From Nocardia sp. BMG111209 (lineage in GTDB: Bacteria > Actinomycetota > Actinomycetes > Mycobacteriales > Mycobacteriaceae): a stretch of 64,000 nt of DNA. This document shows positions 38,029 to 46,265 of the stretch, in pieces. The position numbers and the translations under genes are program-made. Within the stretch, counting starts at the first letter, position 1. Each line of letters begins with the position of its first letter. Under the pieces are notes generated by a model, which saw only the letters and a list, made by a program, of their open reading frames with translations, ran no database searches and was not told the origin of the DNA. The stretch is from the NCBI RefSeq assembly GCF_000381925.1, contig NZ_KB907309.1:372001-436000 (forward strand), given 5' to 3'.

Positions 38029-38130
38029 TCAGTACAGGGTGCCCCCCATGGCGAGGCCGTGCAGTCCGAGCAGGGCATATCCGAGTGTGCGACTGATATT
38101 GATCAGCGTCAGCATTTCGAGGTAGGTCAT
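38029..38130 (-). CDS. Putative 33-aa membrane microprotein
   Basis: Short open frame MTYLEMLTLINISRTLGY-ALLGLHGLAMGGTLY. ATG at 38130 with GGAAGGG about 9 nt upstream. Residues 4-30 could form one membrane helix. It is between the M1 peptidase and the LppU gene, both minus strand. No homology is claimed; support is the ribosome site and the composition. Confidence 0.4.
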   Translation of the reverse strand: MTYLEMLTLINISRTLGYALLGLHGLAMGGTLY

Positions 38131-38218
38131 ATCCGACACCCTTCCACAGCGGCGCGGGGACTGTCCCCGATCGCACCGAGGATTGTGTCGTCCTATTTGC
38201 GACAAACGTTACCGCGGT

Positions 38219-39637
38219 TCAGCCGAGGGAAAGGGTGCCCGGGAACAGATCGCCGTCCGGGGGCGGTGTGGTCTCGTCCAGCCAGGCCGCGAGGAATTCG
38301 CGGAGATCCATCGATGTGAGAGTCTGCAGATAGGCGCGGAATTCGGGCATCGCGGCATTGCCGTAGCGATGCGCCTGCACGAACCGCGACACCGCCGGGA
38401 AGAAGACCGCGTCGCCCAGCAGGTGCCGCAGCGCGTGCAGGAACAGCGGGCCGCGGGTGTACACGACGGTGAATTCCTTTCCGGCGCCGGGGTTCTGGAG
38501 GGGGACCGACCAGAAATCCGGATCGGCGCGGTTCTTGTCGACGGTTTCGCGGTACATCGCGTCGACGTCCTTGCCCTCCTTGCGTTCCGGCCACAGATAG
38601 TCGGCGGTGTAGCTGGCGAAGCATTCGTTCAGGCAGATGTCCGACCACTGCCGGACCGACATCGAATCGCCCCACCACTGATGGGTGTTCTCGTGCACCA
38701 CGGTGTTCAGATCGGACCACGGGGCATAGATCGGCCGGGTCTGGGTCTCCAGCGAGAACTGCAGATCGGTGTCGACGTAGATGCCGCCGCCGGCCTCGAA
38801 CGGATACGGGCCGTAGAGGGTCTCCAGGAAGTCCAGGACCTCCGGCAACCGTTTCTCCAGCTCCCGGCGCGACACCGCCTGCGGGGCGAAGGCGCTGAAC
38901 AACGGGGTGCCGTCGGCGCGCCGCTGCTCCAGGAAGTCGAAGTGGTCGATCGCCACCGTGGTCAGGTATCCGGCGACCGGATCGCGCAGCCGCCATTCGA
39001 CGGTCCGCCGCGCGCCGTCGCTGACGTCGCGGGTGCGCAACCCGTTCGACACCACCTCCCACTCCTGCGGAACCGTGACCCGGACCTCGAAGGTGGCCTT
39101 GTCCAGGGGGGTGTCGTTGAGCGGGTACCAGGTGGCGGCGGAATGCGGCTCGCCCGCGGCGAAGGCGCCGCCGTCGGCCGACACCGTCCACCCGGAGTCG
39201 GGCGTGTCGGTGGCCTGTCCGGCGTAGTCGACGACGATCGTGAAGGGCAGTCCCGGCAACAGCGGCAGCAGCGGGGTCACTGCCAGTTTGTGCGCCCCGG
39301 TCCGCTCGAACAGCGCCGGTCGGCCGTTCACCGCCACCGCGTGGACCTCCGGACCGCTGAAATCGAGATCGAAGGCGCGCAACGGCTGCGCGGCGATCGC
39401 CGACAGCCGGGCGGTCCCGGTCAGCTGCCGATTCGGTGGGTCGTAGCCGAGGGTGAGGTCGTAGTGTTCGACGCGGTAACCGCTGTTGCCGTCGTCGGGA
39501 TAGTAGGGATCGCCGAGTCCGGGCGTGCCGACCGCCGGATCGTCCAGTACCTGCGCGCCGACGGTGACCGGCGCCGGCGATACGGTGGCGCCGACGAGCA
39601 GCAGCCCGGCCGCCAGGCGGCGCATTCGGTTGTGCAT
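38219..39637 (-). CDS. Secreted M1-family metallopeptidase
   Basis: 472-aa zinc aminopeptidase. ATG at 39637 opens a signal peptide (MHNRMRRLAAGLLLVG to about residue 29); a GTG at 39649 is also possible. The N-terminal strand domain precedes the thermolysin-like domain with His315-Glu316 and His319 in VVHENTHQWWGD and the third ligand Glu338 in CLNECFASY. The canonical GAMEN motif is replaced by SLETQT, as in other actinobacterial members of this subfamily. Length is short, without the C-terminal helical domain of larger M1 enzymes. It likely trims peptides outside the cell. Confidence 0.9.
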   Translation of the reverse strand: MHNRMRRLAAGLLLVGATVSPAPVTVGAQVLDDPAVGTPGLGDPYYPDDGNSGYRVEHYDLTLGYDPPNRQLTGTARLSAIAAQPLRAFDLDFSGPEVHAVAVNGRPALFERTGAHKLAVTPLLPLLPGLPFTIVVDYAGQATDTPDSGWTVSADGGAFAAGEPHSAATWYPLNDTPLDKATFEVRVTVPQEWEVVSNGLRTRDVSDGARRTVEWRLRDPVAGYLTTVAIDHFDFLEQRRADGTPLFSAFAPQAVSRRELEKRLPEVLDFLETLYGPYPFEAGGGIYVDTDLQFSLETQTRPIYAPWSDLNTVVHENTHQWWGDSMSVRQWSDICLNECFASYTADYLWPERKEGKDVDAMYRETVDKNRADPDFWSVPLQNPGAGKEFTVVYTRGPLFLHALRHLLGDAVFFPAVSRFVQAHRYGNAAMPEFRAYLQTLTSMDLREFLAAWLDETTPPPDGDLFPGTLSLG

Positions 39638-39689
39638 GCGTCGAGCCACCCCTTCCGACCTGCGTGCGGATATCGGGATGGTAGCCGGA

Positions 39690-40328
39690 TCAGTTGTTCG
39701 TGCCGGTGATCGCCACGGTCGCACCCAAACCGATGATCATGAGCCCGCCGGCCCCGCCGACGGCCTCCAGCCGCCGCGGCGACCGCGCGAACCAGTTGCG
39801 CGCGGTGCCCGCCAGCAGCGCCCAGGCGCTGTCGGAGACCAGCGCCACGGCCAGGAAGATCGACCCGAGGATCAGGAACTGCACCGGCAGATCGCCGTTG
39901 GCCGGTTCCACGAACTGCGGCAGCACCGCGGAGAAGAAGATGAGGGCCTTGGGGTTGGTCACCCCGACCACGACGCCCTGACGGAACACCCGCCGATGCG
40001 GCACCGATTCGGTGCGCGCGGCGAAGGCCTCGCGCAGCGAACGCCGCTGCCGCACCGCCTGTACGCCGAGGTAGATCAGGTAGACCGCGCCGACGAGTTT
40101 CACGACCGTCAGCGCGAGCGCCGAGGCGGCGACCAGGCTGCCCAGCCCGGCGGCGACCGCCAGCACCAGCAACTGCACCCCCAGGGAATGTCCCAGCACC
40201 GAGACCAGGGCGGCGCGGCGCCCGTCGGTGAGGGCGCGGCCGATGGTGAACAGCACTCCCGGTCCGGGAATCACGATGATGACGGTCGCCGCGACGAGAA
40301 AGGCCACCAGGTTCGAGGTGGGAATCAC
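39690..40328 (-). CDS. LysE/RhtB-family amino-acid exporter
   Basis: 212-aa membrane protein with six helices. GTG at 40328. Family marks: VIIVIPGPGVLFTIGRALTDGRRAALVSVLGHSLG in the first helices and GVTNPKALIFFSAVLPQFV in the fourth. The substrate is probably an amino acid or related metabolite and is not predictable. It lies downstream of the DUF3239 gene on the same strand with a 30-bp gap. A second, only distantly similar member is at 44.3 kb. Confidence 0.9.
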   Translation of the reverse strand: MIPTSNLVAFLVAATVIIVIPGPGVLFTIGRALTDGRRAALVSVLGHSLGVQLLVLAVAAGLGSLVAASALALTVVKLVGAVYLIYLGVQAVRQRRSLREAFAARTESVPHRRVFRQGVVVGVTNPKALIFFSAVLPQFVEPANGDLPVQFLILGSIFLAVALVSDSAWALLAGTARNWFARSPRRLEAVGGAGGLMIIGLGATVAITGTNN

Positions 40329-40358
40329 GAGATCATTCTACGAAGGGGCACAACGGGT

Positions 40359-41033
40359 TTACCCGCGCAATTCCTCCGGCAGCTGATGCGGATCCAGCAG
40401 CAGCCGCTTCGACTCCGCGGCCAGCACCTTCGCGGCGAGAGTGATGTTGTCCGCCAGCAACTTCCACTCCACATCGCTGATGGCGGACCGGGCCCGCTCG
40501 ATCACGCCGGGATCGCGGGTGCCCCAGGCGATCGGCATCGGCGTGATCGGCTGTCGCAGATCGCCGATGGAACCGGATGCGAAGTCGGTGCGGACCGTGA
40601 TCGACGGCACCTGCTCACCGGCCCGGTCGCGATGCCCCGGCAGGGCCCGCACCACCCGGGCGATCAGGGCGTAGACCGGCACGCCGCCGGGTTTCGCGAT
40701 GTTGACCAGCGCGAGCAGCGTCAGCCCCTTGGGGTTGCGGTCGGTGACCACCGCGGGCACCAGCTCGCCGGCCGCGTACAGCTTGTCGACCCGCGCGCGG
40801 TGCGGCGTCCACACCGCGACGAACAGCGCCGTGACCGTGCCCAGCGCGAAGGCGACGGACAGGATGAACGAATAGGGGTGCCCCAGCCGGATCAGGCCCG
40901 CGGTCGAGAGCCCCAGCACGATCGCGACCGCGAAGGCCACGATGCGCAACCGCCGGATCGTAGGGACGATCTCGTTGACCGACCGGGCATACGCGCGGTC
41001 CACCGCGAAGTCGAAGCGTCGCACGTCCACCAT
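40359..41033 (-). CDS. DUF3239 membrane-associated protein
   Basis: 224-aa protein. ATG at 41033. Two hydrophobic helices (about residues 30-50 and 57-76) are followed by a soluble domain (VVTDRNPKGLTLLALVNIAKPGG, PSITVRTDFASGSIGDLRQPI) typical of the family I recall as DUF3239. The function is not known. It lies 44 bp downstream of the XPB helicase gene, so cotranscription is likely. Confidence 0.82.
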   Translation of the reverse strand: MVDVRRFDFAVDRAYARSVNEIVPTIRRLRIVAFAVAIVLGLSTAGLIRLGHPYSFILSVAFALGTVTALFVAVWTPHRARVDKLYAAGELVPAVVTDRNPKGLTLLALVNIAKPGGVPVYALIARVVRALPGHRDRAGEQVPSITVRTDFASGSIGDLRQPITPMPIAWGTRDPGVIERARSAISDVEWKLLADNITLAAKVLAAESKRLLLDPHQLPEELRG

Positions 41034-41077
41034 CCTCACCTGTCTCCCGGGCCGGATCGCCCGACGCGCCGGTCCGA

Positions 41078-42754
41078 TCATCCGATAGCCGGTCCCAGGA
41101 GATCGTCCGCATCGGTGATGCGGTAGGCGTACCCCTGCTCCGCAAGGAAACGCTGCCGGTGCGCCGCATATTCTGCGTCCAGCGTGTCGCGTGCCACCAC
41201 CGAATAGAAATGCGCCTGGCCGCCATCGTGTTTCGGGCGCAGCAACCTGCCCAGCCGCTGCGCCTCCTCCTGCCGGGAACCGAAGGTGCCCGATACCTGC
41301 ACCGCGACCGAGGCCTCCGGCAGGTCGATGGAGAAGTTGGCCACCTTGCTCACCACCAGCACCGGGATCTCCCCGGCGCGGAACGCGTCGAACAGCGCCT
41401 CGCGCTCCTTGGTGCGGGTGGAACCCTGGATGACCGGGGCGTTCAGATGTTCGCCCAGTTCGTCCAGCTGGTCCAGATACGCGCCGATCACCAGGCTCGG
41501 CGCATCCTTGTGCCGGGCCAGGATCGACTCCACCACCGCGAGTTTGGTGCGCGCGGTGGAGCACAGCTTGTAGCGCTCCTCCGGCTCGGCGGTGGCGTAG
41601 GACATGCGCTCGGCGTCGGTGAGGGTGACCCGGACCTCGACACAGTCGGCGGGCGCGATCCAGCCCTGCGCCTCGATATCCTTCCACGGCGCGTCGTAGC
41701 GCTTCGGGCCGATCAGCGAGAACACGTCGCCCTCCCGGCCGTCCTCGCGGACCAGGGTGGCGGTGAGGCCGAGGCGGCGGCGGGACTGCAGATCGGCCGT
41801 CATCCGGAACACCGGCGCGGGCAGCAGATGCACCTCGTCGTAGATGACCAGGCCCCAGTCGCGGCTGTCGAACAGCTCCAGATGCCGGTACTCGCCCTTG
41901 GTCTTGCGCGTGATGACCTGGTACGTGGCGATGGTGACCGGGCGGATCTCCTTGCGCTCGCCGGAGTATTCGCCGATCTCGTCCTCGGTGAGCGAGGTAC
42001 GGGCGAGCAGTTCGCGCCGCCACTGCCGGCCCGCGACGGTATTGGTGACCAGGATCAGCGTGGTGGCCTTGGCCCTCGCCATCGCGGCCGCGCCGACCAT
42101 GGTCTTACCGGCGCCACAGGGCAGCACCACCACACCCGAACCACCGGCCCAGAACGAATCGGCCGCCATCTCCTGATAGTCGCGCAATTGCCATGCGCCG
42201 CCCTCGAAGTCGAGGTCGATCGCATGCGCCTCGCCGTCGACGTATCCGGCCAGATCCTCTGCGGGCCAGCCGATCTTCAGCAGCATCTGCTTGATGCGGC
42301 CGCGCTCGGACGGGTGCACCTGGACCGTGTCGGCATCGATGCGGGTGCCGAGCATGGGCTGGATCTTCTTGTGCCGCAACACCTCTTCCAGCACGGCCCG
42401 GTCGAGGCTGACCAGTACCAGGCCCTGTGCGGGATGTTTGACCAGTTGCAGCCGGCCGTAGCGGGCCATGGTGTCGACGATGTCGACCAGCAGCGGCTGC
42501 GGCACCGCGTACCGCGAATAGCTGACCAGCGCGTCGACCACCTGCTCGGCGTCGTGCCCCGCGGCGCGCGCGTTCCACAGCGCCAGCGGGGTGACGCGGT
42601 AGGTGTGCACGTGTTCCGGGGCACGCTCGAGCTCGGCGAACGGCGCGATCGACTGCCGCGCGGCATCGGCCTGCGGATGGTCTACCTCCAGCAGGACGGT
42701 CTTGTCGCTCTGAACGATGAGGGGCCCGGCCACTCGGTCACCTTCGTGGGACAT
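41078..42754 (-). CDS. ercc3: XPB/Ssl2-type DNA helicase
   Basis: 558-aa superfamily 2 DNA helicase of the bacterial XPB type. ATG at 42754. The N-terminal damage-recognition-like domain (about 1-180) precedes helicase domain 1 with Walker A LPCGAGKTMVG, the DEVH box VIYDEVHLL, the GLTATLVREDGRE motif with the RED loop, and domain 2 with motif V-like NFSIDLPEASVAVQ and motif VI QRLGRLLRP. It unwinds DNA in repair or transcription-coupled processes. Its order relative to the Rv0862c-like gene is conserved with mycobacteria, though three other genes are between them here. Confidence 0.93.
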   Translation of the reverse strand: MSHEGDRVAGPLIVQSDKTVLLEVDHPQADAARQSIAPFAELERAPEHVHTYRVTPLALWNARAAGHDAEQVVDALVSYSRYAVPQPLLVDIVDTMARYGRLQLVKHPAQGLVLVSLDRAVLEEVLRHKKIQPMLGTRIDADTVQVHPSERGRIKQMLLKIGWPAEDLAGYVDGEAHAIDLDFEGGAWQLRDYQEMAADSFWAGGSGVVVLPCGAGKTMVGAAAMARAKATTLILVTNTVAGRQWRRELLARTSLTEDEIGEYSGERKEIRPVTIATYQVITRKTKGEYRHLELFDSRDWGLVIYDEVHLLPAPVFRMTADLQSRRRLGLTATLVREDGREGDVFSLIGPKRYDAPWKDIEAQGWIAPADCVEVRVTLTDAERMSYATAEPEERYKLCSTARTKLAVVESILARHKDAPSLVIGAYLDQLDELGEHLNAPVIQGSTRTKEREALFDAFRAGEIPVLVVSKVANFSIDLPEASVAVQVSGTFGSRQEEAQRLGRLLRPKHDGGQAHFYSVVARDTLDAEYAAHRQRFLAEQGYAYRITDADDLLGPAIG

Positions 42755-42884
42755 CTGCCCACGATATCGGGGGTGACCGACATCTCGCCGTATGGGATCG
42801 ACCACGACTCGGCGACCTGCGCGGACCGGATGTGGCGCTCGTCACCCCACCGGGTCGCCGGGCCGCCGTGCGACCCGCGGCTGG

Positions 42885-42890
42885 TACAGT
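42885..42890 (+). promoter_or_regulatory. Candidate -10 box for the aroG leader
   Basis: TACAGT (matches TANNNT) ends 8 bases before the GTG of the leader peptide at 42899. This spacing implies that transcription starts at or within a base or two of the GTG, giving a leaderless mRNA. No clear -35 box was seen. Confidence 0.5.
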
Positions 42891-42898
42891 CCCTCCTC

Positions 42899-42964
42899 GT
42901 GCAGCGCGCGTATTTCTGGTTTACCAAGCCGGCCCCGGGTGGGCCGGTCGGTGAATCGCGCTGA
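42899..42964 (+). CDS. aroG leader peptide with four consecutive aromatic codons
   Basis: 21-codon open frame MQRAYFWFTKPAPGGPVGES-R, with Tyr-Phe-Trp-Phe at codons 5-8 (TAT TTC TGG TTT, 42911-42922). It ends at TGA 42962-42964, 98 nt before aroG. A run of four different aromatic codons in a short frame just upstream of a DAHP synthase gene fits ribosome-mediated attenuation: ribosomes stalled for charged Tyr, Phe or Trp tRNA would change folding of the downstream RNA. A leader of this kind (aroR) is described for aroF in C. glutamicum. No ribosome site is present, consistent with leaderless translation. Confidence 0.78.
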   Translation: MQRAYFWFTKPAPGGPVGESR

Positions 42965-43062
42965 CCTTCCCCCCACCCCGAGCCGGACGCCCCAGACCGG
43001 CTCGAGGGATTCGCTCTCGGTGAGTCGGCCCCGCTCCGAAATCCCGAGAGGACAAGCTCCAG
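42929..43062 (+). promoter_or_regulatory. aroG attenuator RNA structure
   Basis: Three hairpins follow the aromatic codons. First: CCGGCCC (42929-42935) with GGGCCGG (42941-42947). Second: CGAGCCGG (42979-42986) with CCGGCTCG (42997-43004). Third: CTCTCGG (43014-43020) with CCGAGAG (43044-43050), extendable by GGGATT (43006-43011) with AATCCC (43040-43045) as an alternative. The third buries the aroG ribosome site GAGAGGA (43046-43052), 10 nt before the ATG. Stalling could free or hide this site, suggesting translational attenuation. Confidence 0.65.
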
Positions 43063-44145
43063 ATGAGTACCGCAGGTGATCTCGACGATCAGCGCACGCT
43101 GAGCATCAGCCCACTGCTGTCGCCCGCCGATGTCCGCCGCGCCCACCCCCTCGACGACACCCTGGCCGCCACCGTGCGGGCCGGCCGCCGCGCCACCGTC
43201 GACGTGCTCGACGGCGCCGACGACCGGCTGATGGTCATCGTCGGCCCGTGCTCGGTGCACGATCCCGACGCCGCCCTGGACTACGCGCGCCGCCTGGCCG
43301 CGAAATCCGCCGAACTGGCCGATCGGCTGCACGTGGTGATGCGGGTGTACTTCGAGAAGCCGCGCACCACCCTCGGCTGGAAGGGCCTGCTCAACGATCC
43401 CCATCTGGACGGCTCGTTCGACGTCAACACCGGCCTGGGTCTCGGCCGGCGGCTGCTGGTCGACATCACCGCGCTCGGGCTGCCCGTCGCCTGCGAATTC
43501 CTCGACCCGATCACCCCCCAATACATCGCCGATCTGGTCGCCTACGGCGCGATCGGCGCCCGCACCGCCGCCAGCCAGGTGCATCGGCAGCTGTCCAGCG
43601 CGCTGTCGATGCCGGTCGGCATCAAGAACGGCACCGACGGCGACGTGCAGGTGGCCGTGGACGGTGTGCGCGCGGCGGCGGCCAGCCACGTGTTCCCCGG
43701 CACCGATCTGGACGGGCACGCGGCCCTGATCCGCACCGCCGGCAATCCGGACTGTCACGTGATCCTGCGCGGCGGAAGCTCGGGGACCAACTACGACGCC
43801 GCCTCGGTCGCCGAGGCCTGCCTGCGCCTGGAGAAGGCGTCGCTGCCGGAGCGCGTGGTCGTCGACGCCAGTCACGGCAACAGCAACAAGGACCACACCA
43901 AGCAGGTCGACGTGGTCACCGATATCGCCGAGCGGATCGCCGGCGGCGACCGGGCCGTGGTCGGCGTCATGCTGGAGAGCTTCCTCGTGGCCGGTCGCCA
44001 GGACCTGACCCTGGGCCGCGCCGCCGATCTCACCTACGGCCGGTCGATCACCGACGCCTGCCTGGACTGGGACACCACCGCCGCGCAGCTCGACCGTCTG
44101 GCGGACGCCGTCGCGACCCGCCGGACGGCCCGCATCACCGCGTGA
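43063..44145 (+). CDS. aroG: DAHP synthase (class I), first enzyme of the shikimate pathway
   Basis: 360-aa class I 3-deoxy-D-arabino-heptulosonate-7-phosphate synthase, joining PEP and erythrose-4-phosphate. ATG at 43063 with GAGAGGA upstream. Motifs: VIVGPCSVHDPDAAL, RVYFEKPRTTLGWKGL, PLNDPH-type loop, GARTAASQVHRQLSSALSMPVGIKNGTDG, and VVDASHGNSNKDH, which contains the metal His. It is the AroF/G/H type, normally feedback-inhibited by an aromatic amino acid; the sensor type cannot be read safely. It is preceded by an apparent attenuation system. Symbol aroG is used generically. Confidence 0.96.
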   Translation: MSTAGDLDDQRTLSISPLLSPADVRRAHPLDDTLAATVRAGRRATVDVLDGADDRLMVIVGPCSVHDPDAALDYARRLAAKSAELADRLHVVMRVYFEKPRTTLGWKGLLNDPHLDGSFDVNTGLGLGRRLLVDITALGLPVACEFLDPITPQYIADLVAYGAIGARTAASQVHRQLSSALSMPVGIKNGTDGDVQVAVDGVRAAAASHVFPGTDLDGHAALIRTAGNPDCHVILRGGSSGTNYDAASVAEACLRLEKASLPERVVVDASHGNSNKDHTKQVDVVTDIAERIAGGDRAVVGVMLESFLVAGRQDLTLGRAADLTYGRSITDACLDWDTTAAQLDRLADAVATRRTARITA

Positions 44146-44162
44146 CCGCGCTCGACCGGGCT

Positions 44163-44182
44163 GCCCGCGGGACATCGCGGGC
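44163..44182 (+). terminator. Hairpin after aroG
   Basis: 7-bp stem GCCCGCG / CGCGGGC with a 6-nt loop, 17 bases after the aroG stop. Confidence 0.5.
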
Positions 44183-44310
44183 ACCCGGCACCGCGGGCCG
44201 GTGCATCGGGTCGCGGGCGTGGTTACGTCGTGCGGTAGGGCCGGGTTGCGGTCCACGGGCAGCCAACTGGCCCGCGACAGCGGCTCGGCCGAGGAGCCAG
44301 TATCGGATTC

Positions 44311-44955
44311 GTGATCGAGACGACTGCGGTAGTGGGCGTGGCGGCGGCCGCCCTCGGAATGGTGCTGACGCCCGGGCCGAACATGATGTATCTGGTGTCG
44401 CGCACGGTTTCCCAGGGCCGGCGGGCCGGGTTGATCTCACTCACCGGCGTGGCGGCCGGATTCCTGGTCTATCTGACGGCGGCGGCCGCGGGCATCACGG
44501 CCATCTTCGCGGTGGTGCCCGAGCTGTATCTGGCCGTGAAACTGGCCGGCGCGCTGTACCTCGGCTGGCTGGCGTGGAAGACGTTGCGGCCGGGCGGGAT
44601 CTCGGCCTTCGCACCCAGCGAGCTGCCCGCCGATCCCACTCGGCGGCTGTTCACCATGGGCCTGGTCACCAATCTGCTGAACCCGAAGATCGCCATCATG
44701 TACATGGCACTGATCCCGCAGTTCGTGGTGCCGGGGCACGGCCGGGTGTGGTTGCAGAGCCTGTGCCTCGGCTCGGTCCAGATCGGCGTCGCACTGACCG
44801 TGAACGGGCTGATCGTGCTGGCCGCCGGGTCGATCGCGGCATTCCTCGGCGAGCGGCCGTTGTGGCTGCGCGCGCAGCGCTGGGTCACCGGCACCCTGCT
44901 CGGCGCCATCGCCGTACTGCTGGCCACCGATCGGGCGCGGCCGATGCCCGCCTGA
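44311..44955 (+). CDS. LysE/RhtB-family exporter
   Basis: 214-aa membrane protein with six helices. GTG at 44311. LysE marks: GMVLTPGPNMMYLVSRTVSQGRRAGLISLTGVAAG and GLVTNLLNPKIAIMYMALIPQFV. It is probably an amino-acid exporter. Distant paralogue of the gene at 39.7 kb. It converges on the dapC-like gene with a 9-bp gap. Its position after aroG may suggest export of aromatic amino acids, which is inference only. Confidence 0.9.
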   Translation: MIETTAVVGVAAAALGMVLTPGPNMMYLVSRTVSQGRRAGLISLTGVAAGFLVYLTAAAAGITAIFAVVPELYLAVKLAGALYLGWLAWKTLRPGGISAFAPSELPADPTRRLFTMGLVTNLLNPKIAIMYMALIPQFVVPGHGRVWLQSLCLGSVQIGVALTVNGLIVLAAGSIAAFLGERPLWLRAQRWVTGTLLGAIAVLLATDRARPMPA

Positions 44956-44964
44956 ACGGCGCGG

Positions 44965-46149
44965 TCAGCGGGCCGGACTGGGGGCCCGGTGAGCGTGCAG
45001 GCGGCGGATGCCCTCGGTGAGGGTCTCCTCCTTCTTGCAGAAGGTGAAGCGGATCAAGCGATTCCACGCGGCCGGGTCGTCGGCGAAGACGCTCAGCGGT
45101 ACGGCGGCGACGCCGAGGCGCTCGGGTAGTTCCCGGCAGAAGGCGCCGGCGTCGGCGGCGCCGAGGCCGGTGATGTCGGCGCACACGAAATACGTTCCGT
45201 CGCTGCGCTTCACCTCGAAACCCGCCTCCCGCAACGCGTCCGACAGTCGAATCCGCTTCTCCGCGAGGGTGTCCCGCAGCGCGGCCACCCAGGGCAGCTC
45301 GTGTTCCAGCGCGTACGCCACGGCCGGCTGGAACGGGCCGCCACCGACGAAGGTCAGGAACTGTTTCGCGGCCAGCACCGCGTCCAGCAGCGGGGCCGGT
45401 GCGCAGGCCCAGCCGATCTTCCAGCCGGTGACGCTGAAGGTCTTGGCGGCACTGGACACCACGACGGTGCGCTCGAACATGCCGGGCAGGGTGGAGATGC
45501 TGAGATGTTCGTGCCCGTCGTAGGTGAGGTGCTCGTACACCTCGTCGGCGAGTACCAGCAGATCGTGCTCGAGCGCCAGGTCGGCGACGGCCTGCAGTTC
45601 GGCGCGGCCCAGTACCGTGCCGGTCGGGTTGTGCGGTGAATTCAGCAGCAGCAGGCGGGTTTTCGGGGTGATGGCGGCGCGCAGGCTGTCCAGGTCGAGG
45701 GTGAAGCCGTCGCCGTCGGGTACCAGCCGCGCGGTCCGGCGGGTCGCCCCGGCCAGCGCCACCGCCGCCGAATAGGAGTCGTAGTACGGCTCGATCAGCA
45801 CCACTTCCTGCCCCGGCTCGACCAGCCCCAGCACCGCCGCCGCGATGGCCTCGGTGGCGCCCACGGTGACCAGCACCTGGCTGTCCGGGTCGTACCGGGT
45901 GCCGTAGCGGCGGGCCCGGTCGGCGGCGATGGCCTGCCGCAGCACCGGCATGCCGCGCCCCGGCGGGTACTGGTTCAGGCCGTCGGCGATGGCGGCCCGG
46001 GCGACGTCCAGCATGGCCGCGGGACCGTCGGAGTCCGGGAAGCCCTGGCCGAGATTGACCGCACCGTGGCGGACCGCCAACTCGGTCATCTCGGCGAAGA
46101 TCGTCGAGGCGAAGGGACGCAAGCGGGCGACGGTCTGCGTGTGGGACAT
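44965..46149 (-). CDS. dapC: DapC-like class I aminotransferase (N-succinyldiaminopimelate)
   Basis: 394-aa fold-type I PLP aminotransferase. ATG at 46149. Marks: NLGQGFPDSDGP, NQYPPGRGMPVLRQAIA, VTVGATEAIAAAVL, NSPHNPTGTVLGRAEL, LADEVYEHLTYDG, and the Schiff-base lysine region SSAAKTFSVTGWKIGW with the Arg at the end IRFTFCKKEETL. In mycobacteria this protein (Rv0858c) is annotated as DapC, which converts L-2-amino-6-oxopimelate derivatives in lysine and peptidoglycan synthesis. A broad-specificity kynurenine/methionine-type aminotransferase role cannot be excluded. Confidence 0.88.
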   Translation of the reverse strand: MSHTQTVARLRPFASTIFAEMTELAVRHGAVNLGQGFPDSDGPAAMLDVARAAIADGLNQYPPGRGMPVLRQAIAADRARRYGTRYDPDSQVLVTVGATEAIAAAVLGLVEPGQEVVLIEPYYDSYSAAVALAGATRRTARLVPDGDGFTLDLDSLRAAITPKTRLLLLNSPHNPTGTVLGRAELQAVADLALEHDLLVLADEVYEHLTYDGHEHLSISTLPGMFERTVVVSSAAKTFSVTGWKIGWACAPAPLLDAVLAAKQFLTFVGGGPFQPAVAYALEHELPWVAALRDTLAEKRIRLSDALREAGFEVKRSDGTYFVCADITGLGAADAGAFCRELPERLGVAAVPLSVFADDPAAWNRLIRFTFCKKEETLTEGIRRLHAHRAPSPAR

Positions 46150-46265
46150 GTTCCCAACCTAGCGTGCTGGTCAGCGGGGCCGAGACGGCCGGGCTCGAGC
46201 CGATTCCAACCTGTCACCTGTCCGGGCCGGTCCCGTGCGCTCCGCCGGATCGTGACCGGATGCGC

